Shown: positions 10,967 to 21,875 of the stretch, piece after piece
Numbering within the stretch: the stretch's first letter is position 1
Layout: each line of letters opens with the position of its first letter
Source of the DNA: Copromyces sp. CBS 386.78
Taxonomy: Eukaryota; Ascomycota; Sordariomycetes; Sordariales; Sordariaceae
NCBI GenBank assembly: GCA_030685235.1
Contig: MU839174.1
Span: forward strand, 111,486-175,485
Direction: 5' to 3'
Length of the DNA: 64,000 bases
Translations under genes and position numbers: made by a program
Notes under the pieces: model-generated
The model's database searches: none
Told to the model about the DNA's origin: nothing
What the model saw: the letters and a program-made list of their open reading frames with translations, nothing else

Positions 10967-13332
10967 TCAGCAAATACGCAACACCTCCTCCGCTTCCGTT
11001 CCGTCGAAAGCATTAACAGGACAGTCTGATAACTCACCCGTCCTGAAGGCACCGACGCGCCGATAGACCGTCGGCCCTCCTTTCCCATCCTCATTTTTGG
11101 CCGGCACCAAAACCAAGCCAGCCTGGAATTGTCGTTTCCAGTAGTGACTAACCAGCCCTTCCCACCCCATCAACAAGACGAGCAAGACTTGCACCCCCTC
11201 GGTCGGCGTATCATCGTCCATGTACACAATGACAGGCGATTTTGGGTCCTTCCTTTCAACGTACAACCGATCTTCGGGATAATTCTGCACATCCAGCTCC
11301 GTCTTCGCCAGGCCCTTCCGCACGCGGCCCTTCAAGACAATCGTAATCTCACCCTCTTTATCGGGTCTGTATTTCGACTCGAACGCGGGGTTGGGAAATT
11401 CGACCAGCTCGGAAAGGTAGGCGACGCTGGTGACGGACTCGACCAAAAACCGCTTGTTTCCGTTCCAATGGTCAGGCCGTTGGGTATTCTTTTCACTGTC
11501 GGCAATGTTCTTCAGCGATTCCTTCACATTGAGTTCCTTGGCAGCCCATGACCACGAAGGGGCGTTGGAACCAGAGACGACGTTGTTTCGCTCGCCTAAC
11601 TCGCGGGTGAAGCGCCAGAGGAGGTCGAGCGGGTAGAGCTCTCGCCAGGTTCCGGTAACGTAGGTGAAGGAGCGAAAGTGCTCAATGGCGCGGGCGATGC
11701 CGGCCATGGCGAAGAGGCGGTCGGAGGTGAAGGTGAGGGAGGTGCCGATGAAGGTCTTTGCGATTTTTTCCCAGGCGAGGAAGGAGGGGAACGTGTGCTC
11801 GATCAGGTGTTTTGCCCTGTCCTTTTCTTCCTGGGTGTCCTCATCCATCTGCTGTTCTTCGCCATTGCAGAGTGCCTCGAACACCGTCTTGGAGGAGAAG
11901 GGGGTGTCCCCGGTGGCTCGCAAGGTAGGCTCCGTGAGGCGCTGTCGTACTCGGGGCGTGTCAGTCTTAAATGGCCACGACTCGGCGAAAGCTTGACGAC
12001 GACATTCCCAGAAGAGCTGGGGAGCTCCAAAGTAGACCGCTCGCGAGGACAGGACGCTTTCCTGGAAGACCCACCCTCGGTTGAACAGGGGCGACTGTTC
12101 CACATTCTCCGTGAAGGTATTTTCGAGGAGCGAGTTGACAGCGTATACAGTGGACTTGTCGTCGCACTTCTTGATAAGGCATGGGCTAGTCTGTAGCGGG
12201 TTCCTTGGGGTGTAGCAGCCATCATTGCCGCCAGTTCCCAGTGCAGTGATGTTGCAGCGGGAATGACCATAAACGTCACTCATGGTGAGACCCTCCCTTT
12301 GCCAGTCCTCCTTGGCTTTGGAACCACTTTGGATGATGCAGAGGGAATCGATCCAGATATACCGACATCCGAGTTGCTGGGTGATCTTCATGGCATCCCG
12401 AAAGGTCTTGGACAGCCTGTCATCAAGCGGTATGCTATCCTGCAACTGGGCCATGTTCTCTGTCTCCAGCTTCAAGTTGTGCGCTTTTGTAGATATGGAC
12501 CAGGAGTGGCTGAGCGTGAGGTAGTGTGCCTTCTTTTGAACGAGTCCTTCCGCAGCCGAAATCACCAACCGGGGAGCTAGTTTGCCGGGTACTTGTCCCA
12601 CATCGATGACTCGCGTCGGAAACCATGTGGCAGTGGGATCCTGTTGCGTGGAGGAATAGCGGTTGCACTCGGGATGGTTCTCAACGCAGTCTTTCAGCCA
12701 GTATTGCATGGATTTGAGTATTTCGGGAGCATCCGAGGACGTGGAAAGTGGGAGATTGGAGTCAGGGCCTGTCTGAGAGTACGTATCTGGAGGCACAACG
12801 TCAGAAACACCTCGAATTTTCCTCTCAAGACAGTCAACTCACCACTTCGAACCTTCCGCAGATGGACAGTGACGAAGTCATCCATGATCCATGCTCCAGA
12901 AAAGTCATAGCTCTCATTGTATCGCTCTTCCAGCCAGTCGTCAATCCCGGCAACATCATTCGCCATGTCATCATCAACTTCCAGCTCTTGTATCCGGCTT
13001 GTCTCAAGCCAGACCGCGTAAGGCCCAGCACAGGCCACAACCTGTACAAGACCGGTATGGTGCTCGTCTTTTGACCATTCAAAGTATTGGTCCTTCTTGC
13101 TGATCAGGGTACAGAGATGGCACCCTGCGGCAGCGGATGCATCCAGCTTCTCCAAGCTTTCACTGTGGAAGAAGCGCAGTTTCTCTTCCTCTCCGGAATC
13201 GCCGTCCAATGCCCAGCTGCTGTGGCCCGTCCATGGTTTCACCCTTGCTAGTCGTTCTTGGACCCAGTCGGAGTGCACGATGCGGGAGCAACGATGGCAT
13301 AGGACGTGAGGGATGACGCCGTTGGAAGTCAT
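10967..13332 (-). CDS. HET-domain (heterokaryon incompatibility) protein
   Basis: Two exons, 13332-12843 and 12786-10967, joined by a gtgagt...cag intron of 56 nt with frame kept (769 aa). The N-terminal ~130 residues contain cysteine pairs (CHRC, CHLC). A segment with CVENHPEC, typical of the lead-in to this family, precedes the HET domain at ~252-400: YLTLSHSW, then RYIWIDSLCIIQ, DW then MSDVY, CNITALG, and NRGWVFQE followed by LFWEC. These are the conserved HET blocks. The C-terminal ~370 residues are family-typical variable sequence. HET proteins trigger growth arrest or cell death after fusion of unlike hyphae, or act in self/non-self recognition. No STAND/NACHT partner or HET-s-like motif is seen nearby. 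The gene is complete with no frameshift. Confidence 0.9.
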
Positions 13333-13933
13333 ATTGGAGGGTCGCTAACGCAGGTCGTTATCGGTACCGTTTCGGAAAAGAGGGAAGCTCCGAGGGGGTG
13401 TTGTTGTTGTCGTGTACCGTGTACTCGACCCCGCGCGAGCTTACGGGAGCTCGCTTCAAACGAAGCCATGCTCGTCCGTTGTGCGGCTGATGGCTGAATG
13501 TAACGGTGCATGTACAGGGTATATCGAATGAGCCAAGTAACGCCACAAAAAGCCCGTCAGCGCCGCAAAGAAGGGTGTCGAATGTTGTGGTGATGATTTG
13601 GGAGTGGTGCCAAAAGGTGTTGTTGTTGGTTGCGAGGTGGGCGGGGAAATCGCGGTTGTTCCCGAACGGCCTCTCCCTCAAATGTTGTCTTAAAGACACT
13701 CTGTAATTGCGTATTGTCAAGCAGTATGGAACACTCAAAACAGTATGTAACAGTCGGATAGTCCCTTGAATTATAACCGTTTGATTAGTGGGGCTGGGTA
13801 CCTAATGACAATGGAAAGAGTCTCCTACACTATCTCTTACAGTGCGGTTGTAGCGCGTTAACCTGTTAAGGTAGTGCCTACTAGAATGACCCGTCTACAG
13901 CGGTATGTTACCTCTTCCCCTCCCAATTCGCCT
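13333..13933. other. Intergenic between HET gene and first CVNH gene
   Basis: Promoter region of the minus-strand HET gene and 3' flank of the CVNH gene. Nothing else recognised. Confidence 0.4.
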
Positions 13934-14530
13934 CTAGTTCCCCCTCCGCCCAAAGCACTCAAAATGCCCTCCTCCATTCGCAATCCGTTCCGCTACACCA
14001 CGTCAGCTCCGTCCATCACAGGTAGGAAATGAAACAAAACAGTACTTACTCAGATTCAACGAAGCCCACGTATCCCGCTTCTGCGCCCCCGAATCACAAA
14101 TACACGACAGCATATCTCCCGACACACCACCTCCATAGAGCCAGCAATCACAAAAGTCACGGCAAAAGTTGGCCGTGCCAGACAAATCCTCCACCTTCCC
14201 ATCCTTCGCCTCAAACCACTTCAGCCTGCTCTCCTTGGCGTCAAACCAAATGCATTGGTTGAGATCCAAGCTCGTCTCGCGCCACCCGTGAAGCTTTGGG
14301 TGGGATGCCTCGTGGGAGTCATCGGTGAGCTTGCAGAAGCCGCTGAGGGAACAGGCGGCTTTGTCCACTTGCCAGTTGACGCACGATTTGCGGAAGCTGT
14401 CGACCATGGGTTTTTGGTTGGCGTCCGTGTTGGCGATTTCAGCGGCCGAGATTGGGGGAGTGAGGGTGGTGAGGGTGGTGAGGACGGTGAGAAGGTGGAA
14501 CAGGGTGGATGGGTGGTGTGGGAGATGCAT
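13934..14530 (-). CDS. Secreted cyanovirin-N homology (CVNH) protein, copy 1
   Basis: Two exons on the minus strand, 14530-14050 and 13992-13934 (179 aa). The gtaagt donor follows the NL of WASLNL, and the gtgtag acceptor restores an end reading ERIANGGGHFECFG. The signal peptide is about residues 1-29. The mature part carries the CVNH-like pattern of two similar halves: FRKSCVNW ... SLDLNQCIWFDAKESRLKW, then CRDFCDCWLYGG ... ASLNLTERIANGGGHFECF, each half ending in a 'LNL..I...G.L' strand. There are 11 cysteines, many more than cyanobacterial cyanovirin. CVNH proteins bind mannose-type glycans; sugar binding here is inferred. A paralog with the same domain and the same last-exon length lies ~700 bp away on the same strand, so the pair arose by tandem duplication. 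Without the last exon the domain would lack its final strand. Confidence 0.7.
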
Positions 14531-15235
14531 TTTGGTCGTGGTTTTGCTGTAATGGTGTAAGTCTGCCCTTTGATTTGTTGATTTTTGTCAAGATCTGATC
14601 TGCCGGAGTCGAGTAAAATGGATACAAGGAAACCCAGAGACTCTGTAGGTTGGCGCGACTGGGAGGTTATAGCTGTTACGCTGGATATGTGAGTGTGTGA
14701 CCCATGGCTGCTGCAGTGGGCAGATGTATCACGATTTCAGATCAGCTCCGTTGCTTCTAGCCCACCATGATACATCGGTACATGAAGTGCTGTGGATGGG
14801 AACTTTACCAGCTAAGTCGAAAGTGATGCTACTGAGGATACTTACCTTAGTCACCGTCATGCTATTCGGCCCAAATGGTTCACGCATTCCCCTGGATGTA
14901 GCACGAGGTTAGTTCTCCCTTCAAATCCTACCTACTCTGTTTCTACATCCTGGTCCAAAGGCAGAACTCATGGCCATGTTTTATTGAGAGTGCAGTCGGT
15001 CTTGTTACGAAGGGCAGTTAGGCGGCAAGTACAAGTTTTTGATGAAGTACCTTAATCTTAGATGGCTTGAAGGCGTATTGAAGTATTTCACGACTTTTAG
15101 CTATGTGCTTAGGGATAATTCCCTACTTCACTTTGCACTTCTCCCCATGGCAATGCTCATCTAGCGCACTAATGATAAGGTATTTTAATCTATCCCGTTG
15201 ACTCTGCAACTCGTAGCGGCCAAAAAAAAGATGAT
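14531..15235. other. Intergenic between the two CVNH genes
   Basis: Promoter of copy 1 and 3' flank of copy 2. No other feature recognised. Confidence 0.4.
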
Positions 15236-15920
15236 CTAAGGCCCAAACTCTCCAAAGCATCCCAGTCGGCCATCATTATTGTAGATATGCTCAGCTGTAA
15301 CGCAAAATCATCATCAGCTTACCATGAATGTTTTTTCTTCTTGAGTGGCGAGGATGTAGGTTATGTAGTCTTACCCAGATTGATCGACGCATACACCGAC
15401 CAGTCAGAAGGCTTCTGATCTCCACGATTGCAAAGGAAGAATCGTTCGAAGGACGTATTGTTGTACGACCATGGTTCGCACCTGGCACCAATGGTCAGGC
15501 AATGGTCGAGAAGTTCACCCCTAACACAAGACTTGTCGTCAGTCATCATTGCATTAGGTACATTAGAGTGCCTCATTGACTTCAGGATGCTAAGACTGAC
15601 AAGTCCCCCTGCCCCTGGGTATTATTCCAGCCCCGCTCGTCTGTCATAGTGGCATTACACGACGGGGGGATCTTCCACTCCAACTTATTTGTCTTGGTGT
15701 TGTAGCCGAGGCACTTTGACAAACCCAATATCGTAGAAATGTTGGTCTTCAGGTCGGCCCGCAGGCAGTCATCGGTTATACCCATGCCCGATCTGTACGC
15801 AAAGGATTCAGTATCGCAGGTTCGGTGGAAGTTGCCCTCGTCCGTGTCAAAGTCGGGACAAGTTGAAGCTGCAACATTGGTAATGAAAACGAATACGAGA
15901 AGGCGGAAAAGGTGCATCAT
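15236..15920 (-). CDS. Secreted cyanovirin-N homology (CVNH) protein, copy 2
   Basis: Model of three exons on the minus strand: 15920-15597, 15531-15375 and 15294-15236 (179 aa, the same length as copy 1). The second intron (gtaagac...ttacag) is clear and gives the end NLAEHIYNNDGRLGCFGEF, matching the last CVNH strand. The first intron is tentative: it needs a weak gtctta donor next to a better-looking gtcagt that would break frame. The signal peptide is residues 1-19 (MMHLFRLLVFVFITNVAAS). The first half has GNFHRTC ... LGLSKCLGYNTKTNKLEW; the second has DHCLTIGARC ... VYASINLAEHIYNNDGRL. If the first junction is wrong the gene may be broken there. A glycan-binding role is inferred from the family. 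Confidence 0.6.
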
Positions 15921-16942
15921 GGTCGGTACATATGTCAGGCGTGTTGGGTGAAGTGCCGCCAGTGATGACCGGGGTGTGTCAAGGGAGGACTCGGGCAGAT
16001 GCCCCCTTAAAATACTTCGTCATGGAATATCTTGATAAGAAGACCCGGAGAGTACATGTAAGCAGCGTAAAGGTAGGTAATTTGCAACACCCCCATTGCA
16101 GCAGACGGATGTGTCACGGCCTGAACTCGACACAAACGATTCTGAAATAAAAGCTGTACGATGAAATAGGATGCAAACTCCACGAGTAAGCGAGATACAG
16201 CTTAAGCTGCACTATGATACACCAAGAGAGAGAGAAAGATGCTTACATACAAACCTCGACAACATCAGCAACAGCGTTGACCAAGGGTGTTAGGGTTCCT
16301 TCTTGCCGTCTTTGACCCGTTTGCCCGACGTGTACGTCTTTTGTTTAAAAAAGAAAAGAAAAAAGAAAAGAAAAAAGCGGACGATGGTCGTTCCTTCAAT
16401 GTCCGGCTGAAGTGCTTCCAGATTGAGAAGTTCTTGGACAAATTTCCCAGTCGCCAATGCCTGCCCGTATACACCTGCCCTACGGCACTGCCCCCTGTCA
16501 CTCCTTCCTTACACTAATCAAGCACAAAATGGCCATATTCTTGTTCTGAATGGAAGGTACCCCTTCCAGAAACGACCTCTTCATCAAATTCGGTTCGAAT
16601 GAAACTGCGAGGAATGATACCCCGTAAAGCCACCTACACATCTGACATCAAATGCTCGCATAACTGATGAACTTCTTCCGGTGCCCTTCCTCGGAAGTAG
16701 AAATCAGTTCCTACAAGAACATCTGCCATACTTGGACAGGAGAAATAGAAGTCAGGCATTATCCTGGGTACTTATAATAAATCTACCTTGCAAGTGACTA
16801 AGGGTGACTGGACATGTGGGAAATGAGTAACGACATAGCAGCAGCGTGCGGATGGTACCACCTGTGATTGCGCAAACGACTGTGAAACAGAACGGGCATG
16901 CCTTTGGACATGGGAAGACGACTCCGTTGGATGGCAACGACA
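15921..16942. other. Intergenic with A/G microsatellite
   Basis: No gene recognised. An AAAAGAAAAG-type simple repeat is present at about 16342-16377. Confidence 0.4.
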
Positions 16943-17656
16943 TCAGTGGCCAGCATCCATCAGGTACCGAGATCTCATCACTTCCATCTCGTCTGAGTAG
17001 TGGTCCTTGCTATCATCAAAGATCTCTTCTTCAGCATCGTCCGCCTCTTCCTCTTCTTCATCCCAAGCCCTCCTCTGGGCAATAAACTCTACCGTCCATT
17101 TCTTCGTGGGCTCCTTGACCTCCTCGACGGTCTTCTCGGCGTCCTCGATTAATTTGGAAACCTTCTGCAAGGCCTCGTTGAACGCATCGTAGTTTTTCAT
17201 CCTTCCGGGGTGCCCCCTCCACGTGAGCTGTCCGACCTGGCCCACCCATTTGTGAGAAGCCTCCGCCTCTTCACGAAGCTTGATTCCATAGTAAACCATC
17301 TTTCGTCCCGCTTCCTCCATGATCTCCACGGCTCGTTCCCATTTGGCCTGGGCAGCATAGAAATGCCTCTTTGTTGCGTCGAAACCGTTTACGGCTATGG
17401 GCTCGTCGGCCATGGGTCTTCCTTTGAGTTTAGGAAGCTTGTCCAAGACGATGAATGGCGGCGGGTGGAGGAAGAGTAGGTTGGCGTCGCCCCGGTACGA
17501 ACTCATGGGGCGATCTTTGGATAACTCGTACGGACGCTTGAAAGGTCTGGAACGAGGAGGAGGACCGGTAATTCTCTTGGGCTTCTTTGATGGAGCCGAT
17601 GCCGAGGAAGCGGGGGTCGACTTCCGTTTACGACTAGCCATATCGGATTGCCGCAT
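16943..17656 (-). CDS. Hypothetical protein, member of a local tandem pair (copy 1)
   Basis: Single-exon frame of 237 aa; the start may instead be the Met at residue 6 (MASRKRK). Residues ~7-45 are basic and Ser/Pro-rich with KRKS and KKPKR, a likely nuclear localisation signal, ending in RSRPFKRP. Residues ~90-190 are predicted helical: FDATKRHFYAAQAKWERAVEIMEEAGRKM, YYGIKLREEAEASHKWVGQVGQLTW, GRMKNYDAFNEALQKV. The C-terminus is strongly acidic (EEEEEADDAEEE). I do not recognise the family. The same motifs in the same order occur in the next gene on the same strand, so the two are tandem paralogs. The shared core and its conservation argue that it is a real gene. Confidence 0.6.
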   Translation of the reverse strand: MRQSDMASRKRKSTPASSASAPSKKPKRITGPPPRSRPFKRPYELSKDRPMSSYRGDANLLFLHPPPFIVLDKLPKLKGRPMADEPIAVNGFDATKRHFYAAQAKWERAVEIMEEAGRKMVYYGIKLREEAEASHKWVGQVGQLTWRGHPGRMKNYDAFNEALQKVSKLIEDAEKTVEEVKEPTKKWTVEFIAQRRAWDEEEEEADDAEEEIFDDSKDHYSDEMEVMRSRYLMDAGH

Positions 17657-18215
17657 TGTTTTCGTTACTGCGGATGATGCTGGAGGTGAGAGATCATTTG
17701 ACTTGGGATCGGCTAGGGGTGAAATGGAAGGCGGGATGTAGCAGGTTGCCCGGTGGCGGTTGATGTAAGAAAATAGAAGAAGAGGAGGAAGGGGGAGAAG
17801 GAAAGCCTTTCCTTCTTAAGCCTGCCATGCGGAAACTGACGGTCCATGCTGAGAGGCTGCACAGTGGCTTACCAACGTAACAACAGGCCATTAACTGCCA
17901 CGAGAACGTTTGTATGCATGTTCATGATCTCTGGAATATCTAAACCTGCGACATGTGCCTGGGCTATGCTCGATGGCATGAAGTCGTGCCAGTCAATATG
18001 GCTTTATCCCACTCGAGCACTGTGGGGCGAGTGCACCATCTCATGCACATTGAGCAAGTGTGGCTCAAAAACCGTGGCGCCAGCTGGATTCGGCCGCTGA
18101 AAAGGTGGGCATGGTGGAGGGTACAGCAATCATGCAACAGGAGTTGAAGGTGCAGACCTCACTCACCCTCGTCCTTTCCTCTTTCCACGATACAAGAATC
18201 CCACCACTCACTCAC
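17657..18215. other. Intergenic between tandem paralogs
   Basis: Promoter region of copy 1. Nothing else recognised. Confidence 0.35.
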
Positions 18216-19147
18216 TCATTCACTCTCCTCAGTAGCACTTATCTCCTCCTCCCCCCAATCCCTCCTCTTCTTCGCAAACTCCATGCTGAACCTCCTCACA
18301 TCGCCCTCCACCTGTTTCACCAACTCCCTCGCCTTCTTCGCCATCTCCTCCACCTTCTTCACCGCGTCCACAAACGCATCATAGTTCTTCATCCTCCCGT
18401 CCTCGCCCCACGTTTGCGTCCCGATCTGCCCGACCCACCGGTGCGAGGCGTGCGCTTCGTCGCGGAGCATAATTCCGTACTTGAACATTTTTGTCGCGTC
18501 GTCGGCCATTTTGGAGACGGAGATCTCCCACCGCGCATGCGCCATGTCGAAGTGCTTCTTTACGGCGTCATACCCGTTCTGAGCTTGGCTAGGCGTCGAC
18601 GCCGAGCCGCACTGGGGGTCTGGCGGGTAGAAGATGGGCTGGCGGAGTTTGGGCAGGGTATAGGGTTTGCGGCCGCCGGGGAAGCCAAAGGCGAGGTCCC
18701 AGTCTTCAACCTTGGCTAGACGTCGAACTTCGGCTGGGGTCCGGGCCGGGGAGAGGTGTTGATGACGCTTGAAAGGCCTGGAGGGCGGGGGAGGACCGGT
18801 TGGAGCCTTTCTTTTCTTTGATGGTGCCGGGGCTGGTGCCGGTGCTGCTACCGAAGCCGAGGCCGAAGAAGCGTTAGCGGCCACTGGCTGTCTCCCCCGT
18901 GGTGCTGCTGCCGCGGCAGGTTTAGGGTAGGTTGCGGCGCAGGCACAGCAAAAGAGGTTTGAGGGGATGATGGTACCACGAAGGAGTCCGTATACGGATC
19001 ATACCCTTCATTAGCCCACGAGTCGTCAGTATCATCTGAATCATACAACAGGTCTGGATCGGCTCTGGGGTCCAGTTGTTCCTCTTCTTGTATAGACGAA
19101 TCTCGCGCTGTCCTTGCCGGCGCCGGTGCTACTGTGGAGGGGCCCAT
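18216..19147 (-). CDS. Hypothetical protein, member of a local tandem pair (copy 2)
   Basis: Model of two exons, 19147-18977 and 18887-18216 (280 aa), with an inferred gtacca...gacag intron containing a CTAAAC branch. The first exon is an acidic stretch (DLLYDSDDTDDSWANEGYD). The second begins with Ala/Pro repeats and KKRKAPTGPPPPSRPFKR. It then follows the same helical core as its neighbour: YDAVKKHFDMAHARWEISV, YGIMLRDEAHASHRWVGQIG, GRMKNYDAFVDAVKKV. The core is clearly shared with the 16943-17656 gene. The first exon and its splice are uncertain; the downstream frame alone lacks an ATG, which is why an upstream exon is proposed. Function unknown; a nuclear role is suggested only by the basic cluster. 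Confidence 0.5.
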
Positions 19148-20259
19148 TTTATCTTTGTAGTAGTTGATGAATTCTGCCCGTTGTACTTTGTCGGGCACGG
19201 GCTGGATAGCTGATGGTTGTAGAGAAAATCTTGAGTGAAAAGAGTCTCCGATTGATCCTAGAAAGCGATTGTCCGCTTGGGACTAACGCGTCAGGCTTGG
19301 AGCTTGAGTGTCGTTCGCAAGACGTGGAGGAGAGAAGCGTGTCGTGGTCGCGCTAGTGTCGAAGGTTTGTTGTTGTGGCTCGTGCATAGATAGATGAAAA
19401 CAGTATTCATTTAGTTCGTCTACAATTTATTCTTCGGACTCTACCGTCAAATAGCCTATTCCTTGTAGCACTCCAAATCTAACCACTTTTTTCAGGCGTT
19501 TGAGACCAGTGGATTCGTCCCCCACCTTCTTCTTCGACTTTCGGGTATTTAGGTTCTGGACGTGGCAGCTCCTTGGGATTTTCCCTTTCTTCCTTAGACC
19601 AATCAAACAGTCAATTTTCTCCCCATTGGTTTCAACCACTCTTACACGTTGCCTGATTAGGACTACTTATCTTCTCCTTCCACAATACAACAACCATGTG
19701 AACAAAAAAAACAGGTCAGGATACGAACAAGATACATTGTCCACACAATTGCTTACATAGATACCCTACATAAGGATTTCAGTAACATATCACAAAACCC
19801 TGGGACCGGGAAGCCGGGATCCCCATGGCAAGTCAAAAACTCTCAACCGTAAGTTCATGATGAAACGCCACACCACCACCACTTCCGTAGTGTATGTATG
19901 TACCTTACATTGTCAGCAAAGCGACTGATCGCCAAAACGAAAAACGAGATGTGATCAACAAAACAATGACTATCTTGAAAGCTGACATCTCATGTAACAA
20001 TCCTCCGGAAGTAATACCCGAGCGCCACGTATATGCAGATCTGTAGTTCTTTAGGATGCGTGGATGGGGTACCCGAGTCTTGTGCCCCGATTCGATCCCC
20101 GATCCCCAAATGTCGTTTTTCCCGTTCCAACGCTACAAGGTAAGCGACAATGCCGCGCACAAATAAACACGACTCCCTAAACTTAGCGCGATCTAGACTC
20201 AAGCTACTAGGTATCATTATTACCCATCCCTATTTATCCAAGCGAGCCCAGACCCATCT
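19148..20259. other. Intergenic
   Basis: No gene recognised. Short frames only. Confidence 0.35.
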
Positions 20260-21140
20260 TCATATGCACATCATCGCCCACATCCCAACGACAACCACAA
20301 CAGTTGTCATTAGCACCTGCATCATCCCCGGCCCCAGCTTACCCACAGCTGCATTCTCCTTCTTCTGATCCTCCTCCTGGTTTTCCCGCTCCTTTTCCGT
20401 ATTCGTGTCATTCTCGTCTATCATATCCGCCCACATCTCCTCAAAGCCGGCCGGGACAACGTAATCATCCTCGCTAAGCGTGTAGTTGCTAAGATACCCA
20501 CGCCGGTGGCGTTGATCCGCCCGTACGCCTGCCAAACATCATTGGTCAGCGAACCGGGGGTGTATGTGCTGATACAAATGCCATTGGTGAGAACAACAAC
20601 GTTCTCGGTCTTGAATGGCTGCTCGGGCAAAACCTCGTTTGGGGTGGAACCAGTTAGATAAAACGCTTTTCCGTCTACCGGATTACTCTTGTTGGCAGCC
20701 AGCATGTTCAATTCCATCTCATCGCCAGTCACGCTGACGGGACCGTACAGGTCTTCCCAAGTTTTGTATGGTGCGCCGGTGGCTGAATCCAACTGAAACA
20801 AGCCAGAAGTTGCTAGATTCTGGGCTTCTGTGTCGTATACAAGTCTTCCCAGAAGATCAGCCGCCGGGTGTATGACCATCATGAGCTGCTTGATACTGTT
20901 TACAGAGGTAATGTTAGCCACAGTCACCGCGAAATGTTGTTCTAGCGCTCTCAAAGGAGGCAAAACTCACGACTCTGTTGAGATCCTTGGTGAAGTCGAA
21001 TTGGTTGGAGTAGCCGCCGTCTCGCAGCTTCTCCCGGATTTGAATCAGGCCTCCGCGTATGTCAACTCCTGGTAGCAGGTACTCCTTTGGTGGAGCCTTG
21101 AGGTATCCAAGAGTACTCTGGAGCTGGGCATGTTGACAAT
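20260..21140 (-). pseudogene. Remnant of a fungal S41-type peptidase-like gene
   Basis: The 5' part (about 21120-20965) reads LQSTLGYLKAPPKEYLLPGVDI and LIQIREKL...YSNQFDFTKDLNRV, then, across a gtgagt...cag intron, YQAAHDGH. That is the N-terminal pattern of fungal S41/CPAF-like proteases. Reading then fails. In another frame it continues IHPAADLLGRLVYDTE...TWEDLYGPVSVTGDEM, then QPFKTENVVVLTNGICISTYT, which corresponds to the catalytic-serine strand (VVLTDG-CASTC in the family). A further frame change near 20495 is needed to reach YLSNYTLSEDDYVVPAGFEEMW and a hydrophobic tail. Most of the ~250 residues between AHDGH and the catalytic segment, and the region after it, are missing. The gene is therefore broken by deletions and frameshifts. 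Confidence 0.6.
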
Positions 21141-21875
21141 GCTCAGGGCAACATCACAACGGCTGGTAATTGTAAGGTGCTTGGCAAGCAACGGTCTCTC
21201 CCTATGGGGCGAAGCCTTAGGGGCTCACAGTGTTAGCAAGTGCTTACACCCTCCCCTGTCTTTACTCTTTCCCAAAGAGAAGGCAGGCAGCTTTAAGACC
21301 CTTGGCCTCACAGTACCTCTACCCTTTTTCACTGGCCGAATGTGTACCGAAAATGCTGCCTACGGGTAGCATTCAACGAACGCTGTTGGAACTGCCAGGA
21401 GTGTGGAACTGCCGTCGGGGATTTCAGCGGTGCATCGCCTCACAAGATGCGGCGTAGTGAACAAGGTTGTGTTCTTAGACGAGTTAATTCCAACGTCCCT
21501 TTGTCTTTTTGGCCAATCGATGCGAACGCCGTTTTTCAACCGCCATGCCACGTCTTGGCCCACTGAAGGATCGCGCCAAGCCCTGAGAGTAACACTTGGT
21601 TATGACGGTGATAGGCCGAGAATATCGCCTGGCGATTCTCTCCGTCGGGAAGAAATGCATTGTGTTACCGTGGTAAGCGCTCTGAAGGAATGGTGAATAT
21701 GATATAATGTTTGCCGTCTGGTTTTGGTGCCGCATCGGCCCACAAAGCAACAAATATACAGTAGGTTAATACACTCACTCCCAATCCTAATCCCATGTAT
21801 AAAACAAATGAAAGATAAACGAGGCTCAGATTCAACAGTTGTTAACCCCAACAAACACTGGTTGCCCAGGACCCC
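21141..21875. other. Intergenic
   Basis: May contain unrecognisable 5' debris of the peptidase remnant. No intact feature. Confidence 0.35.
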
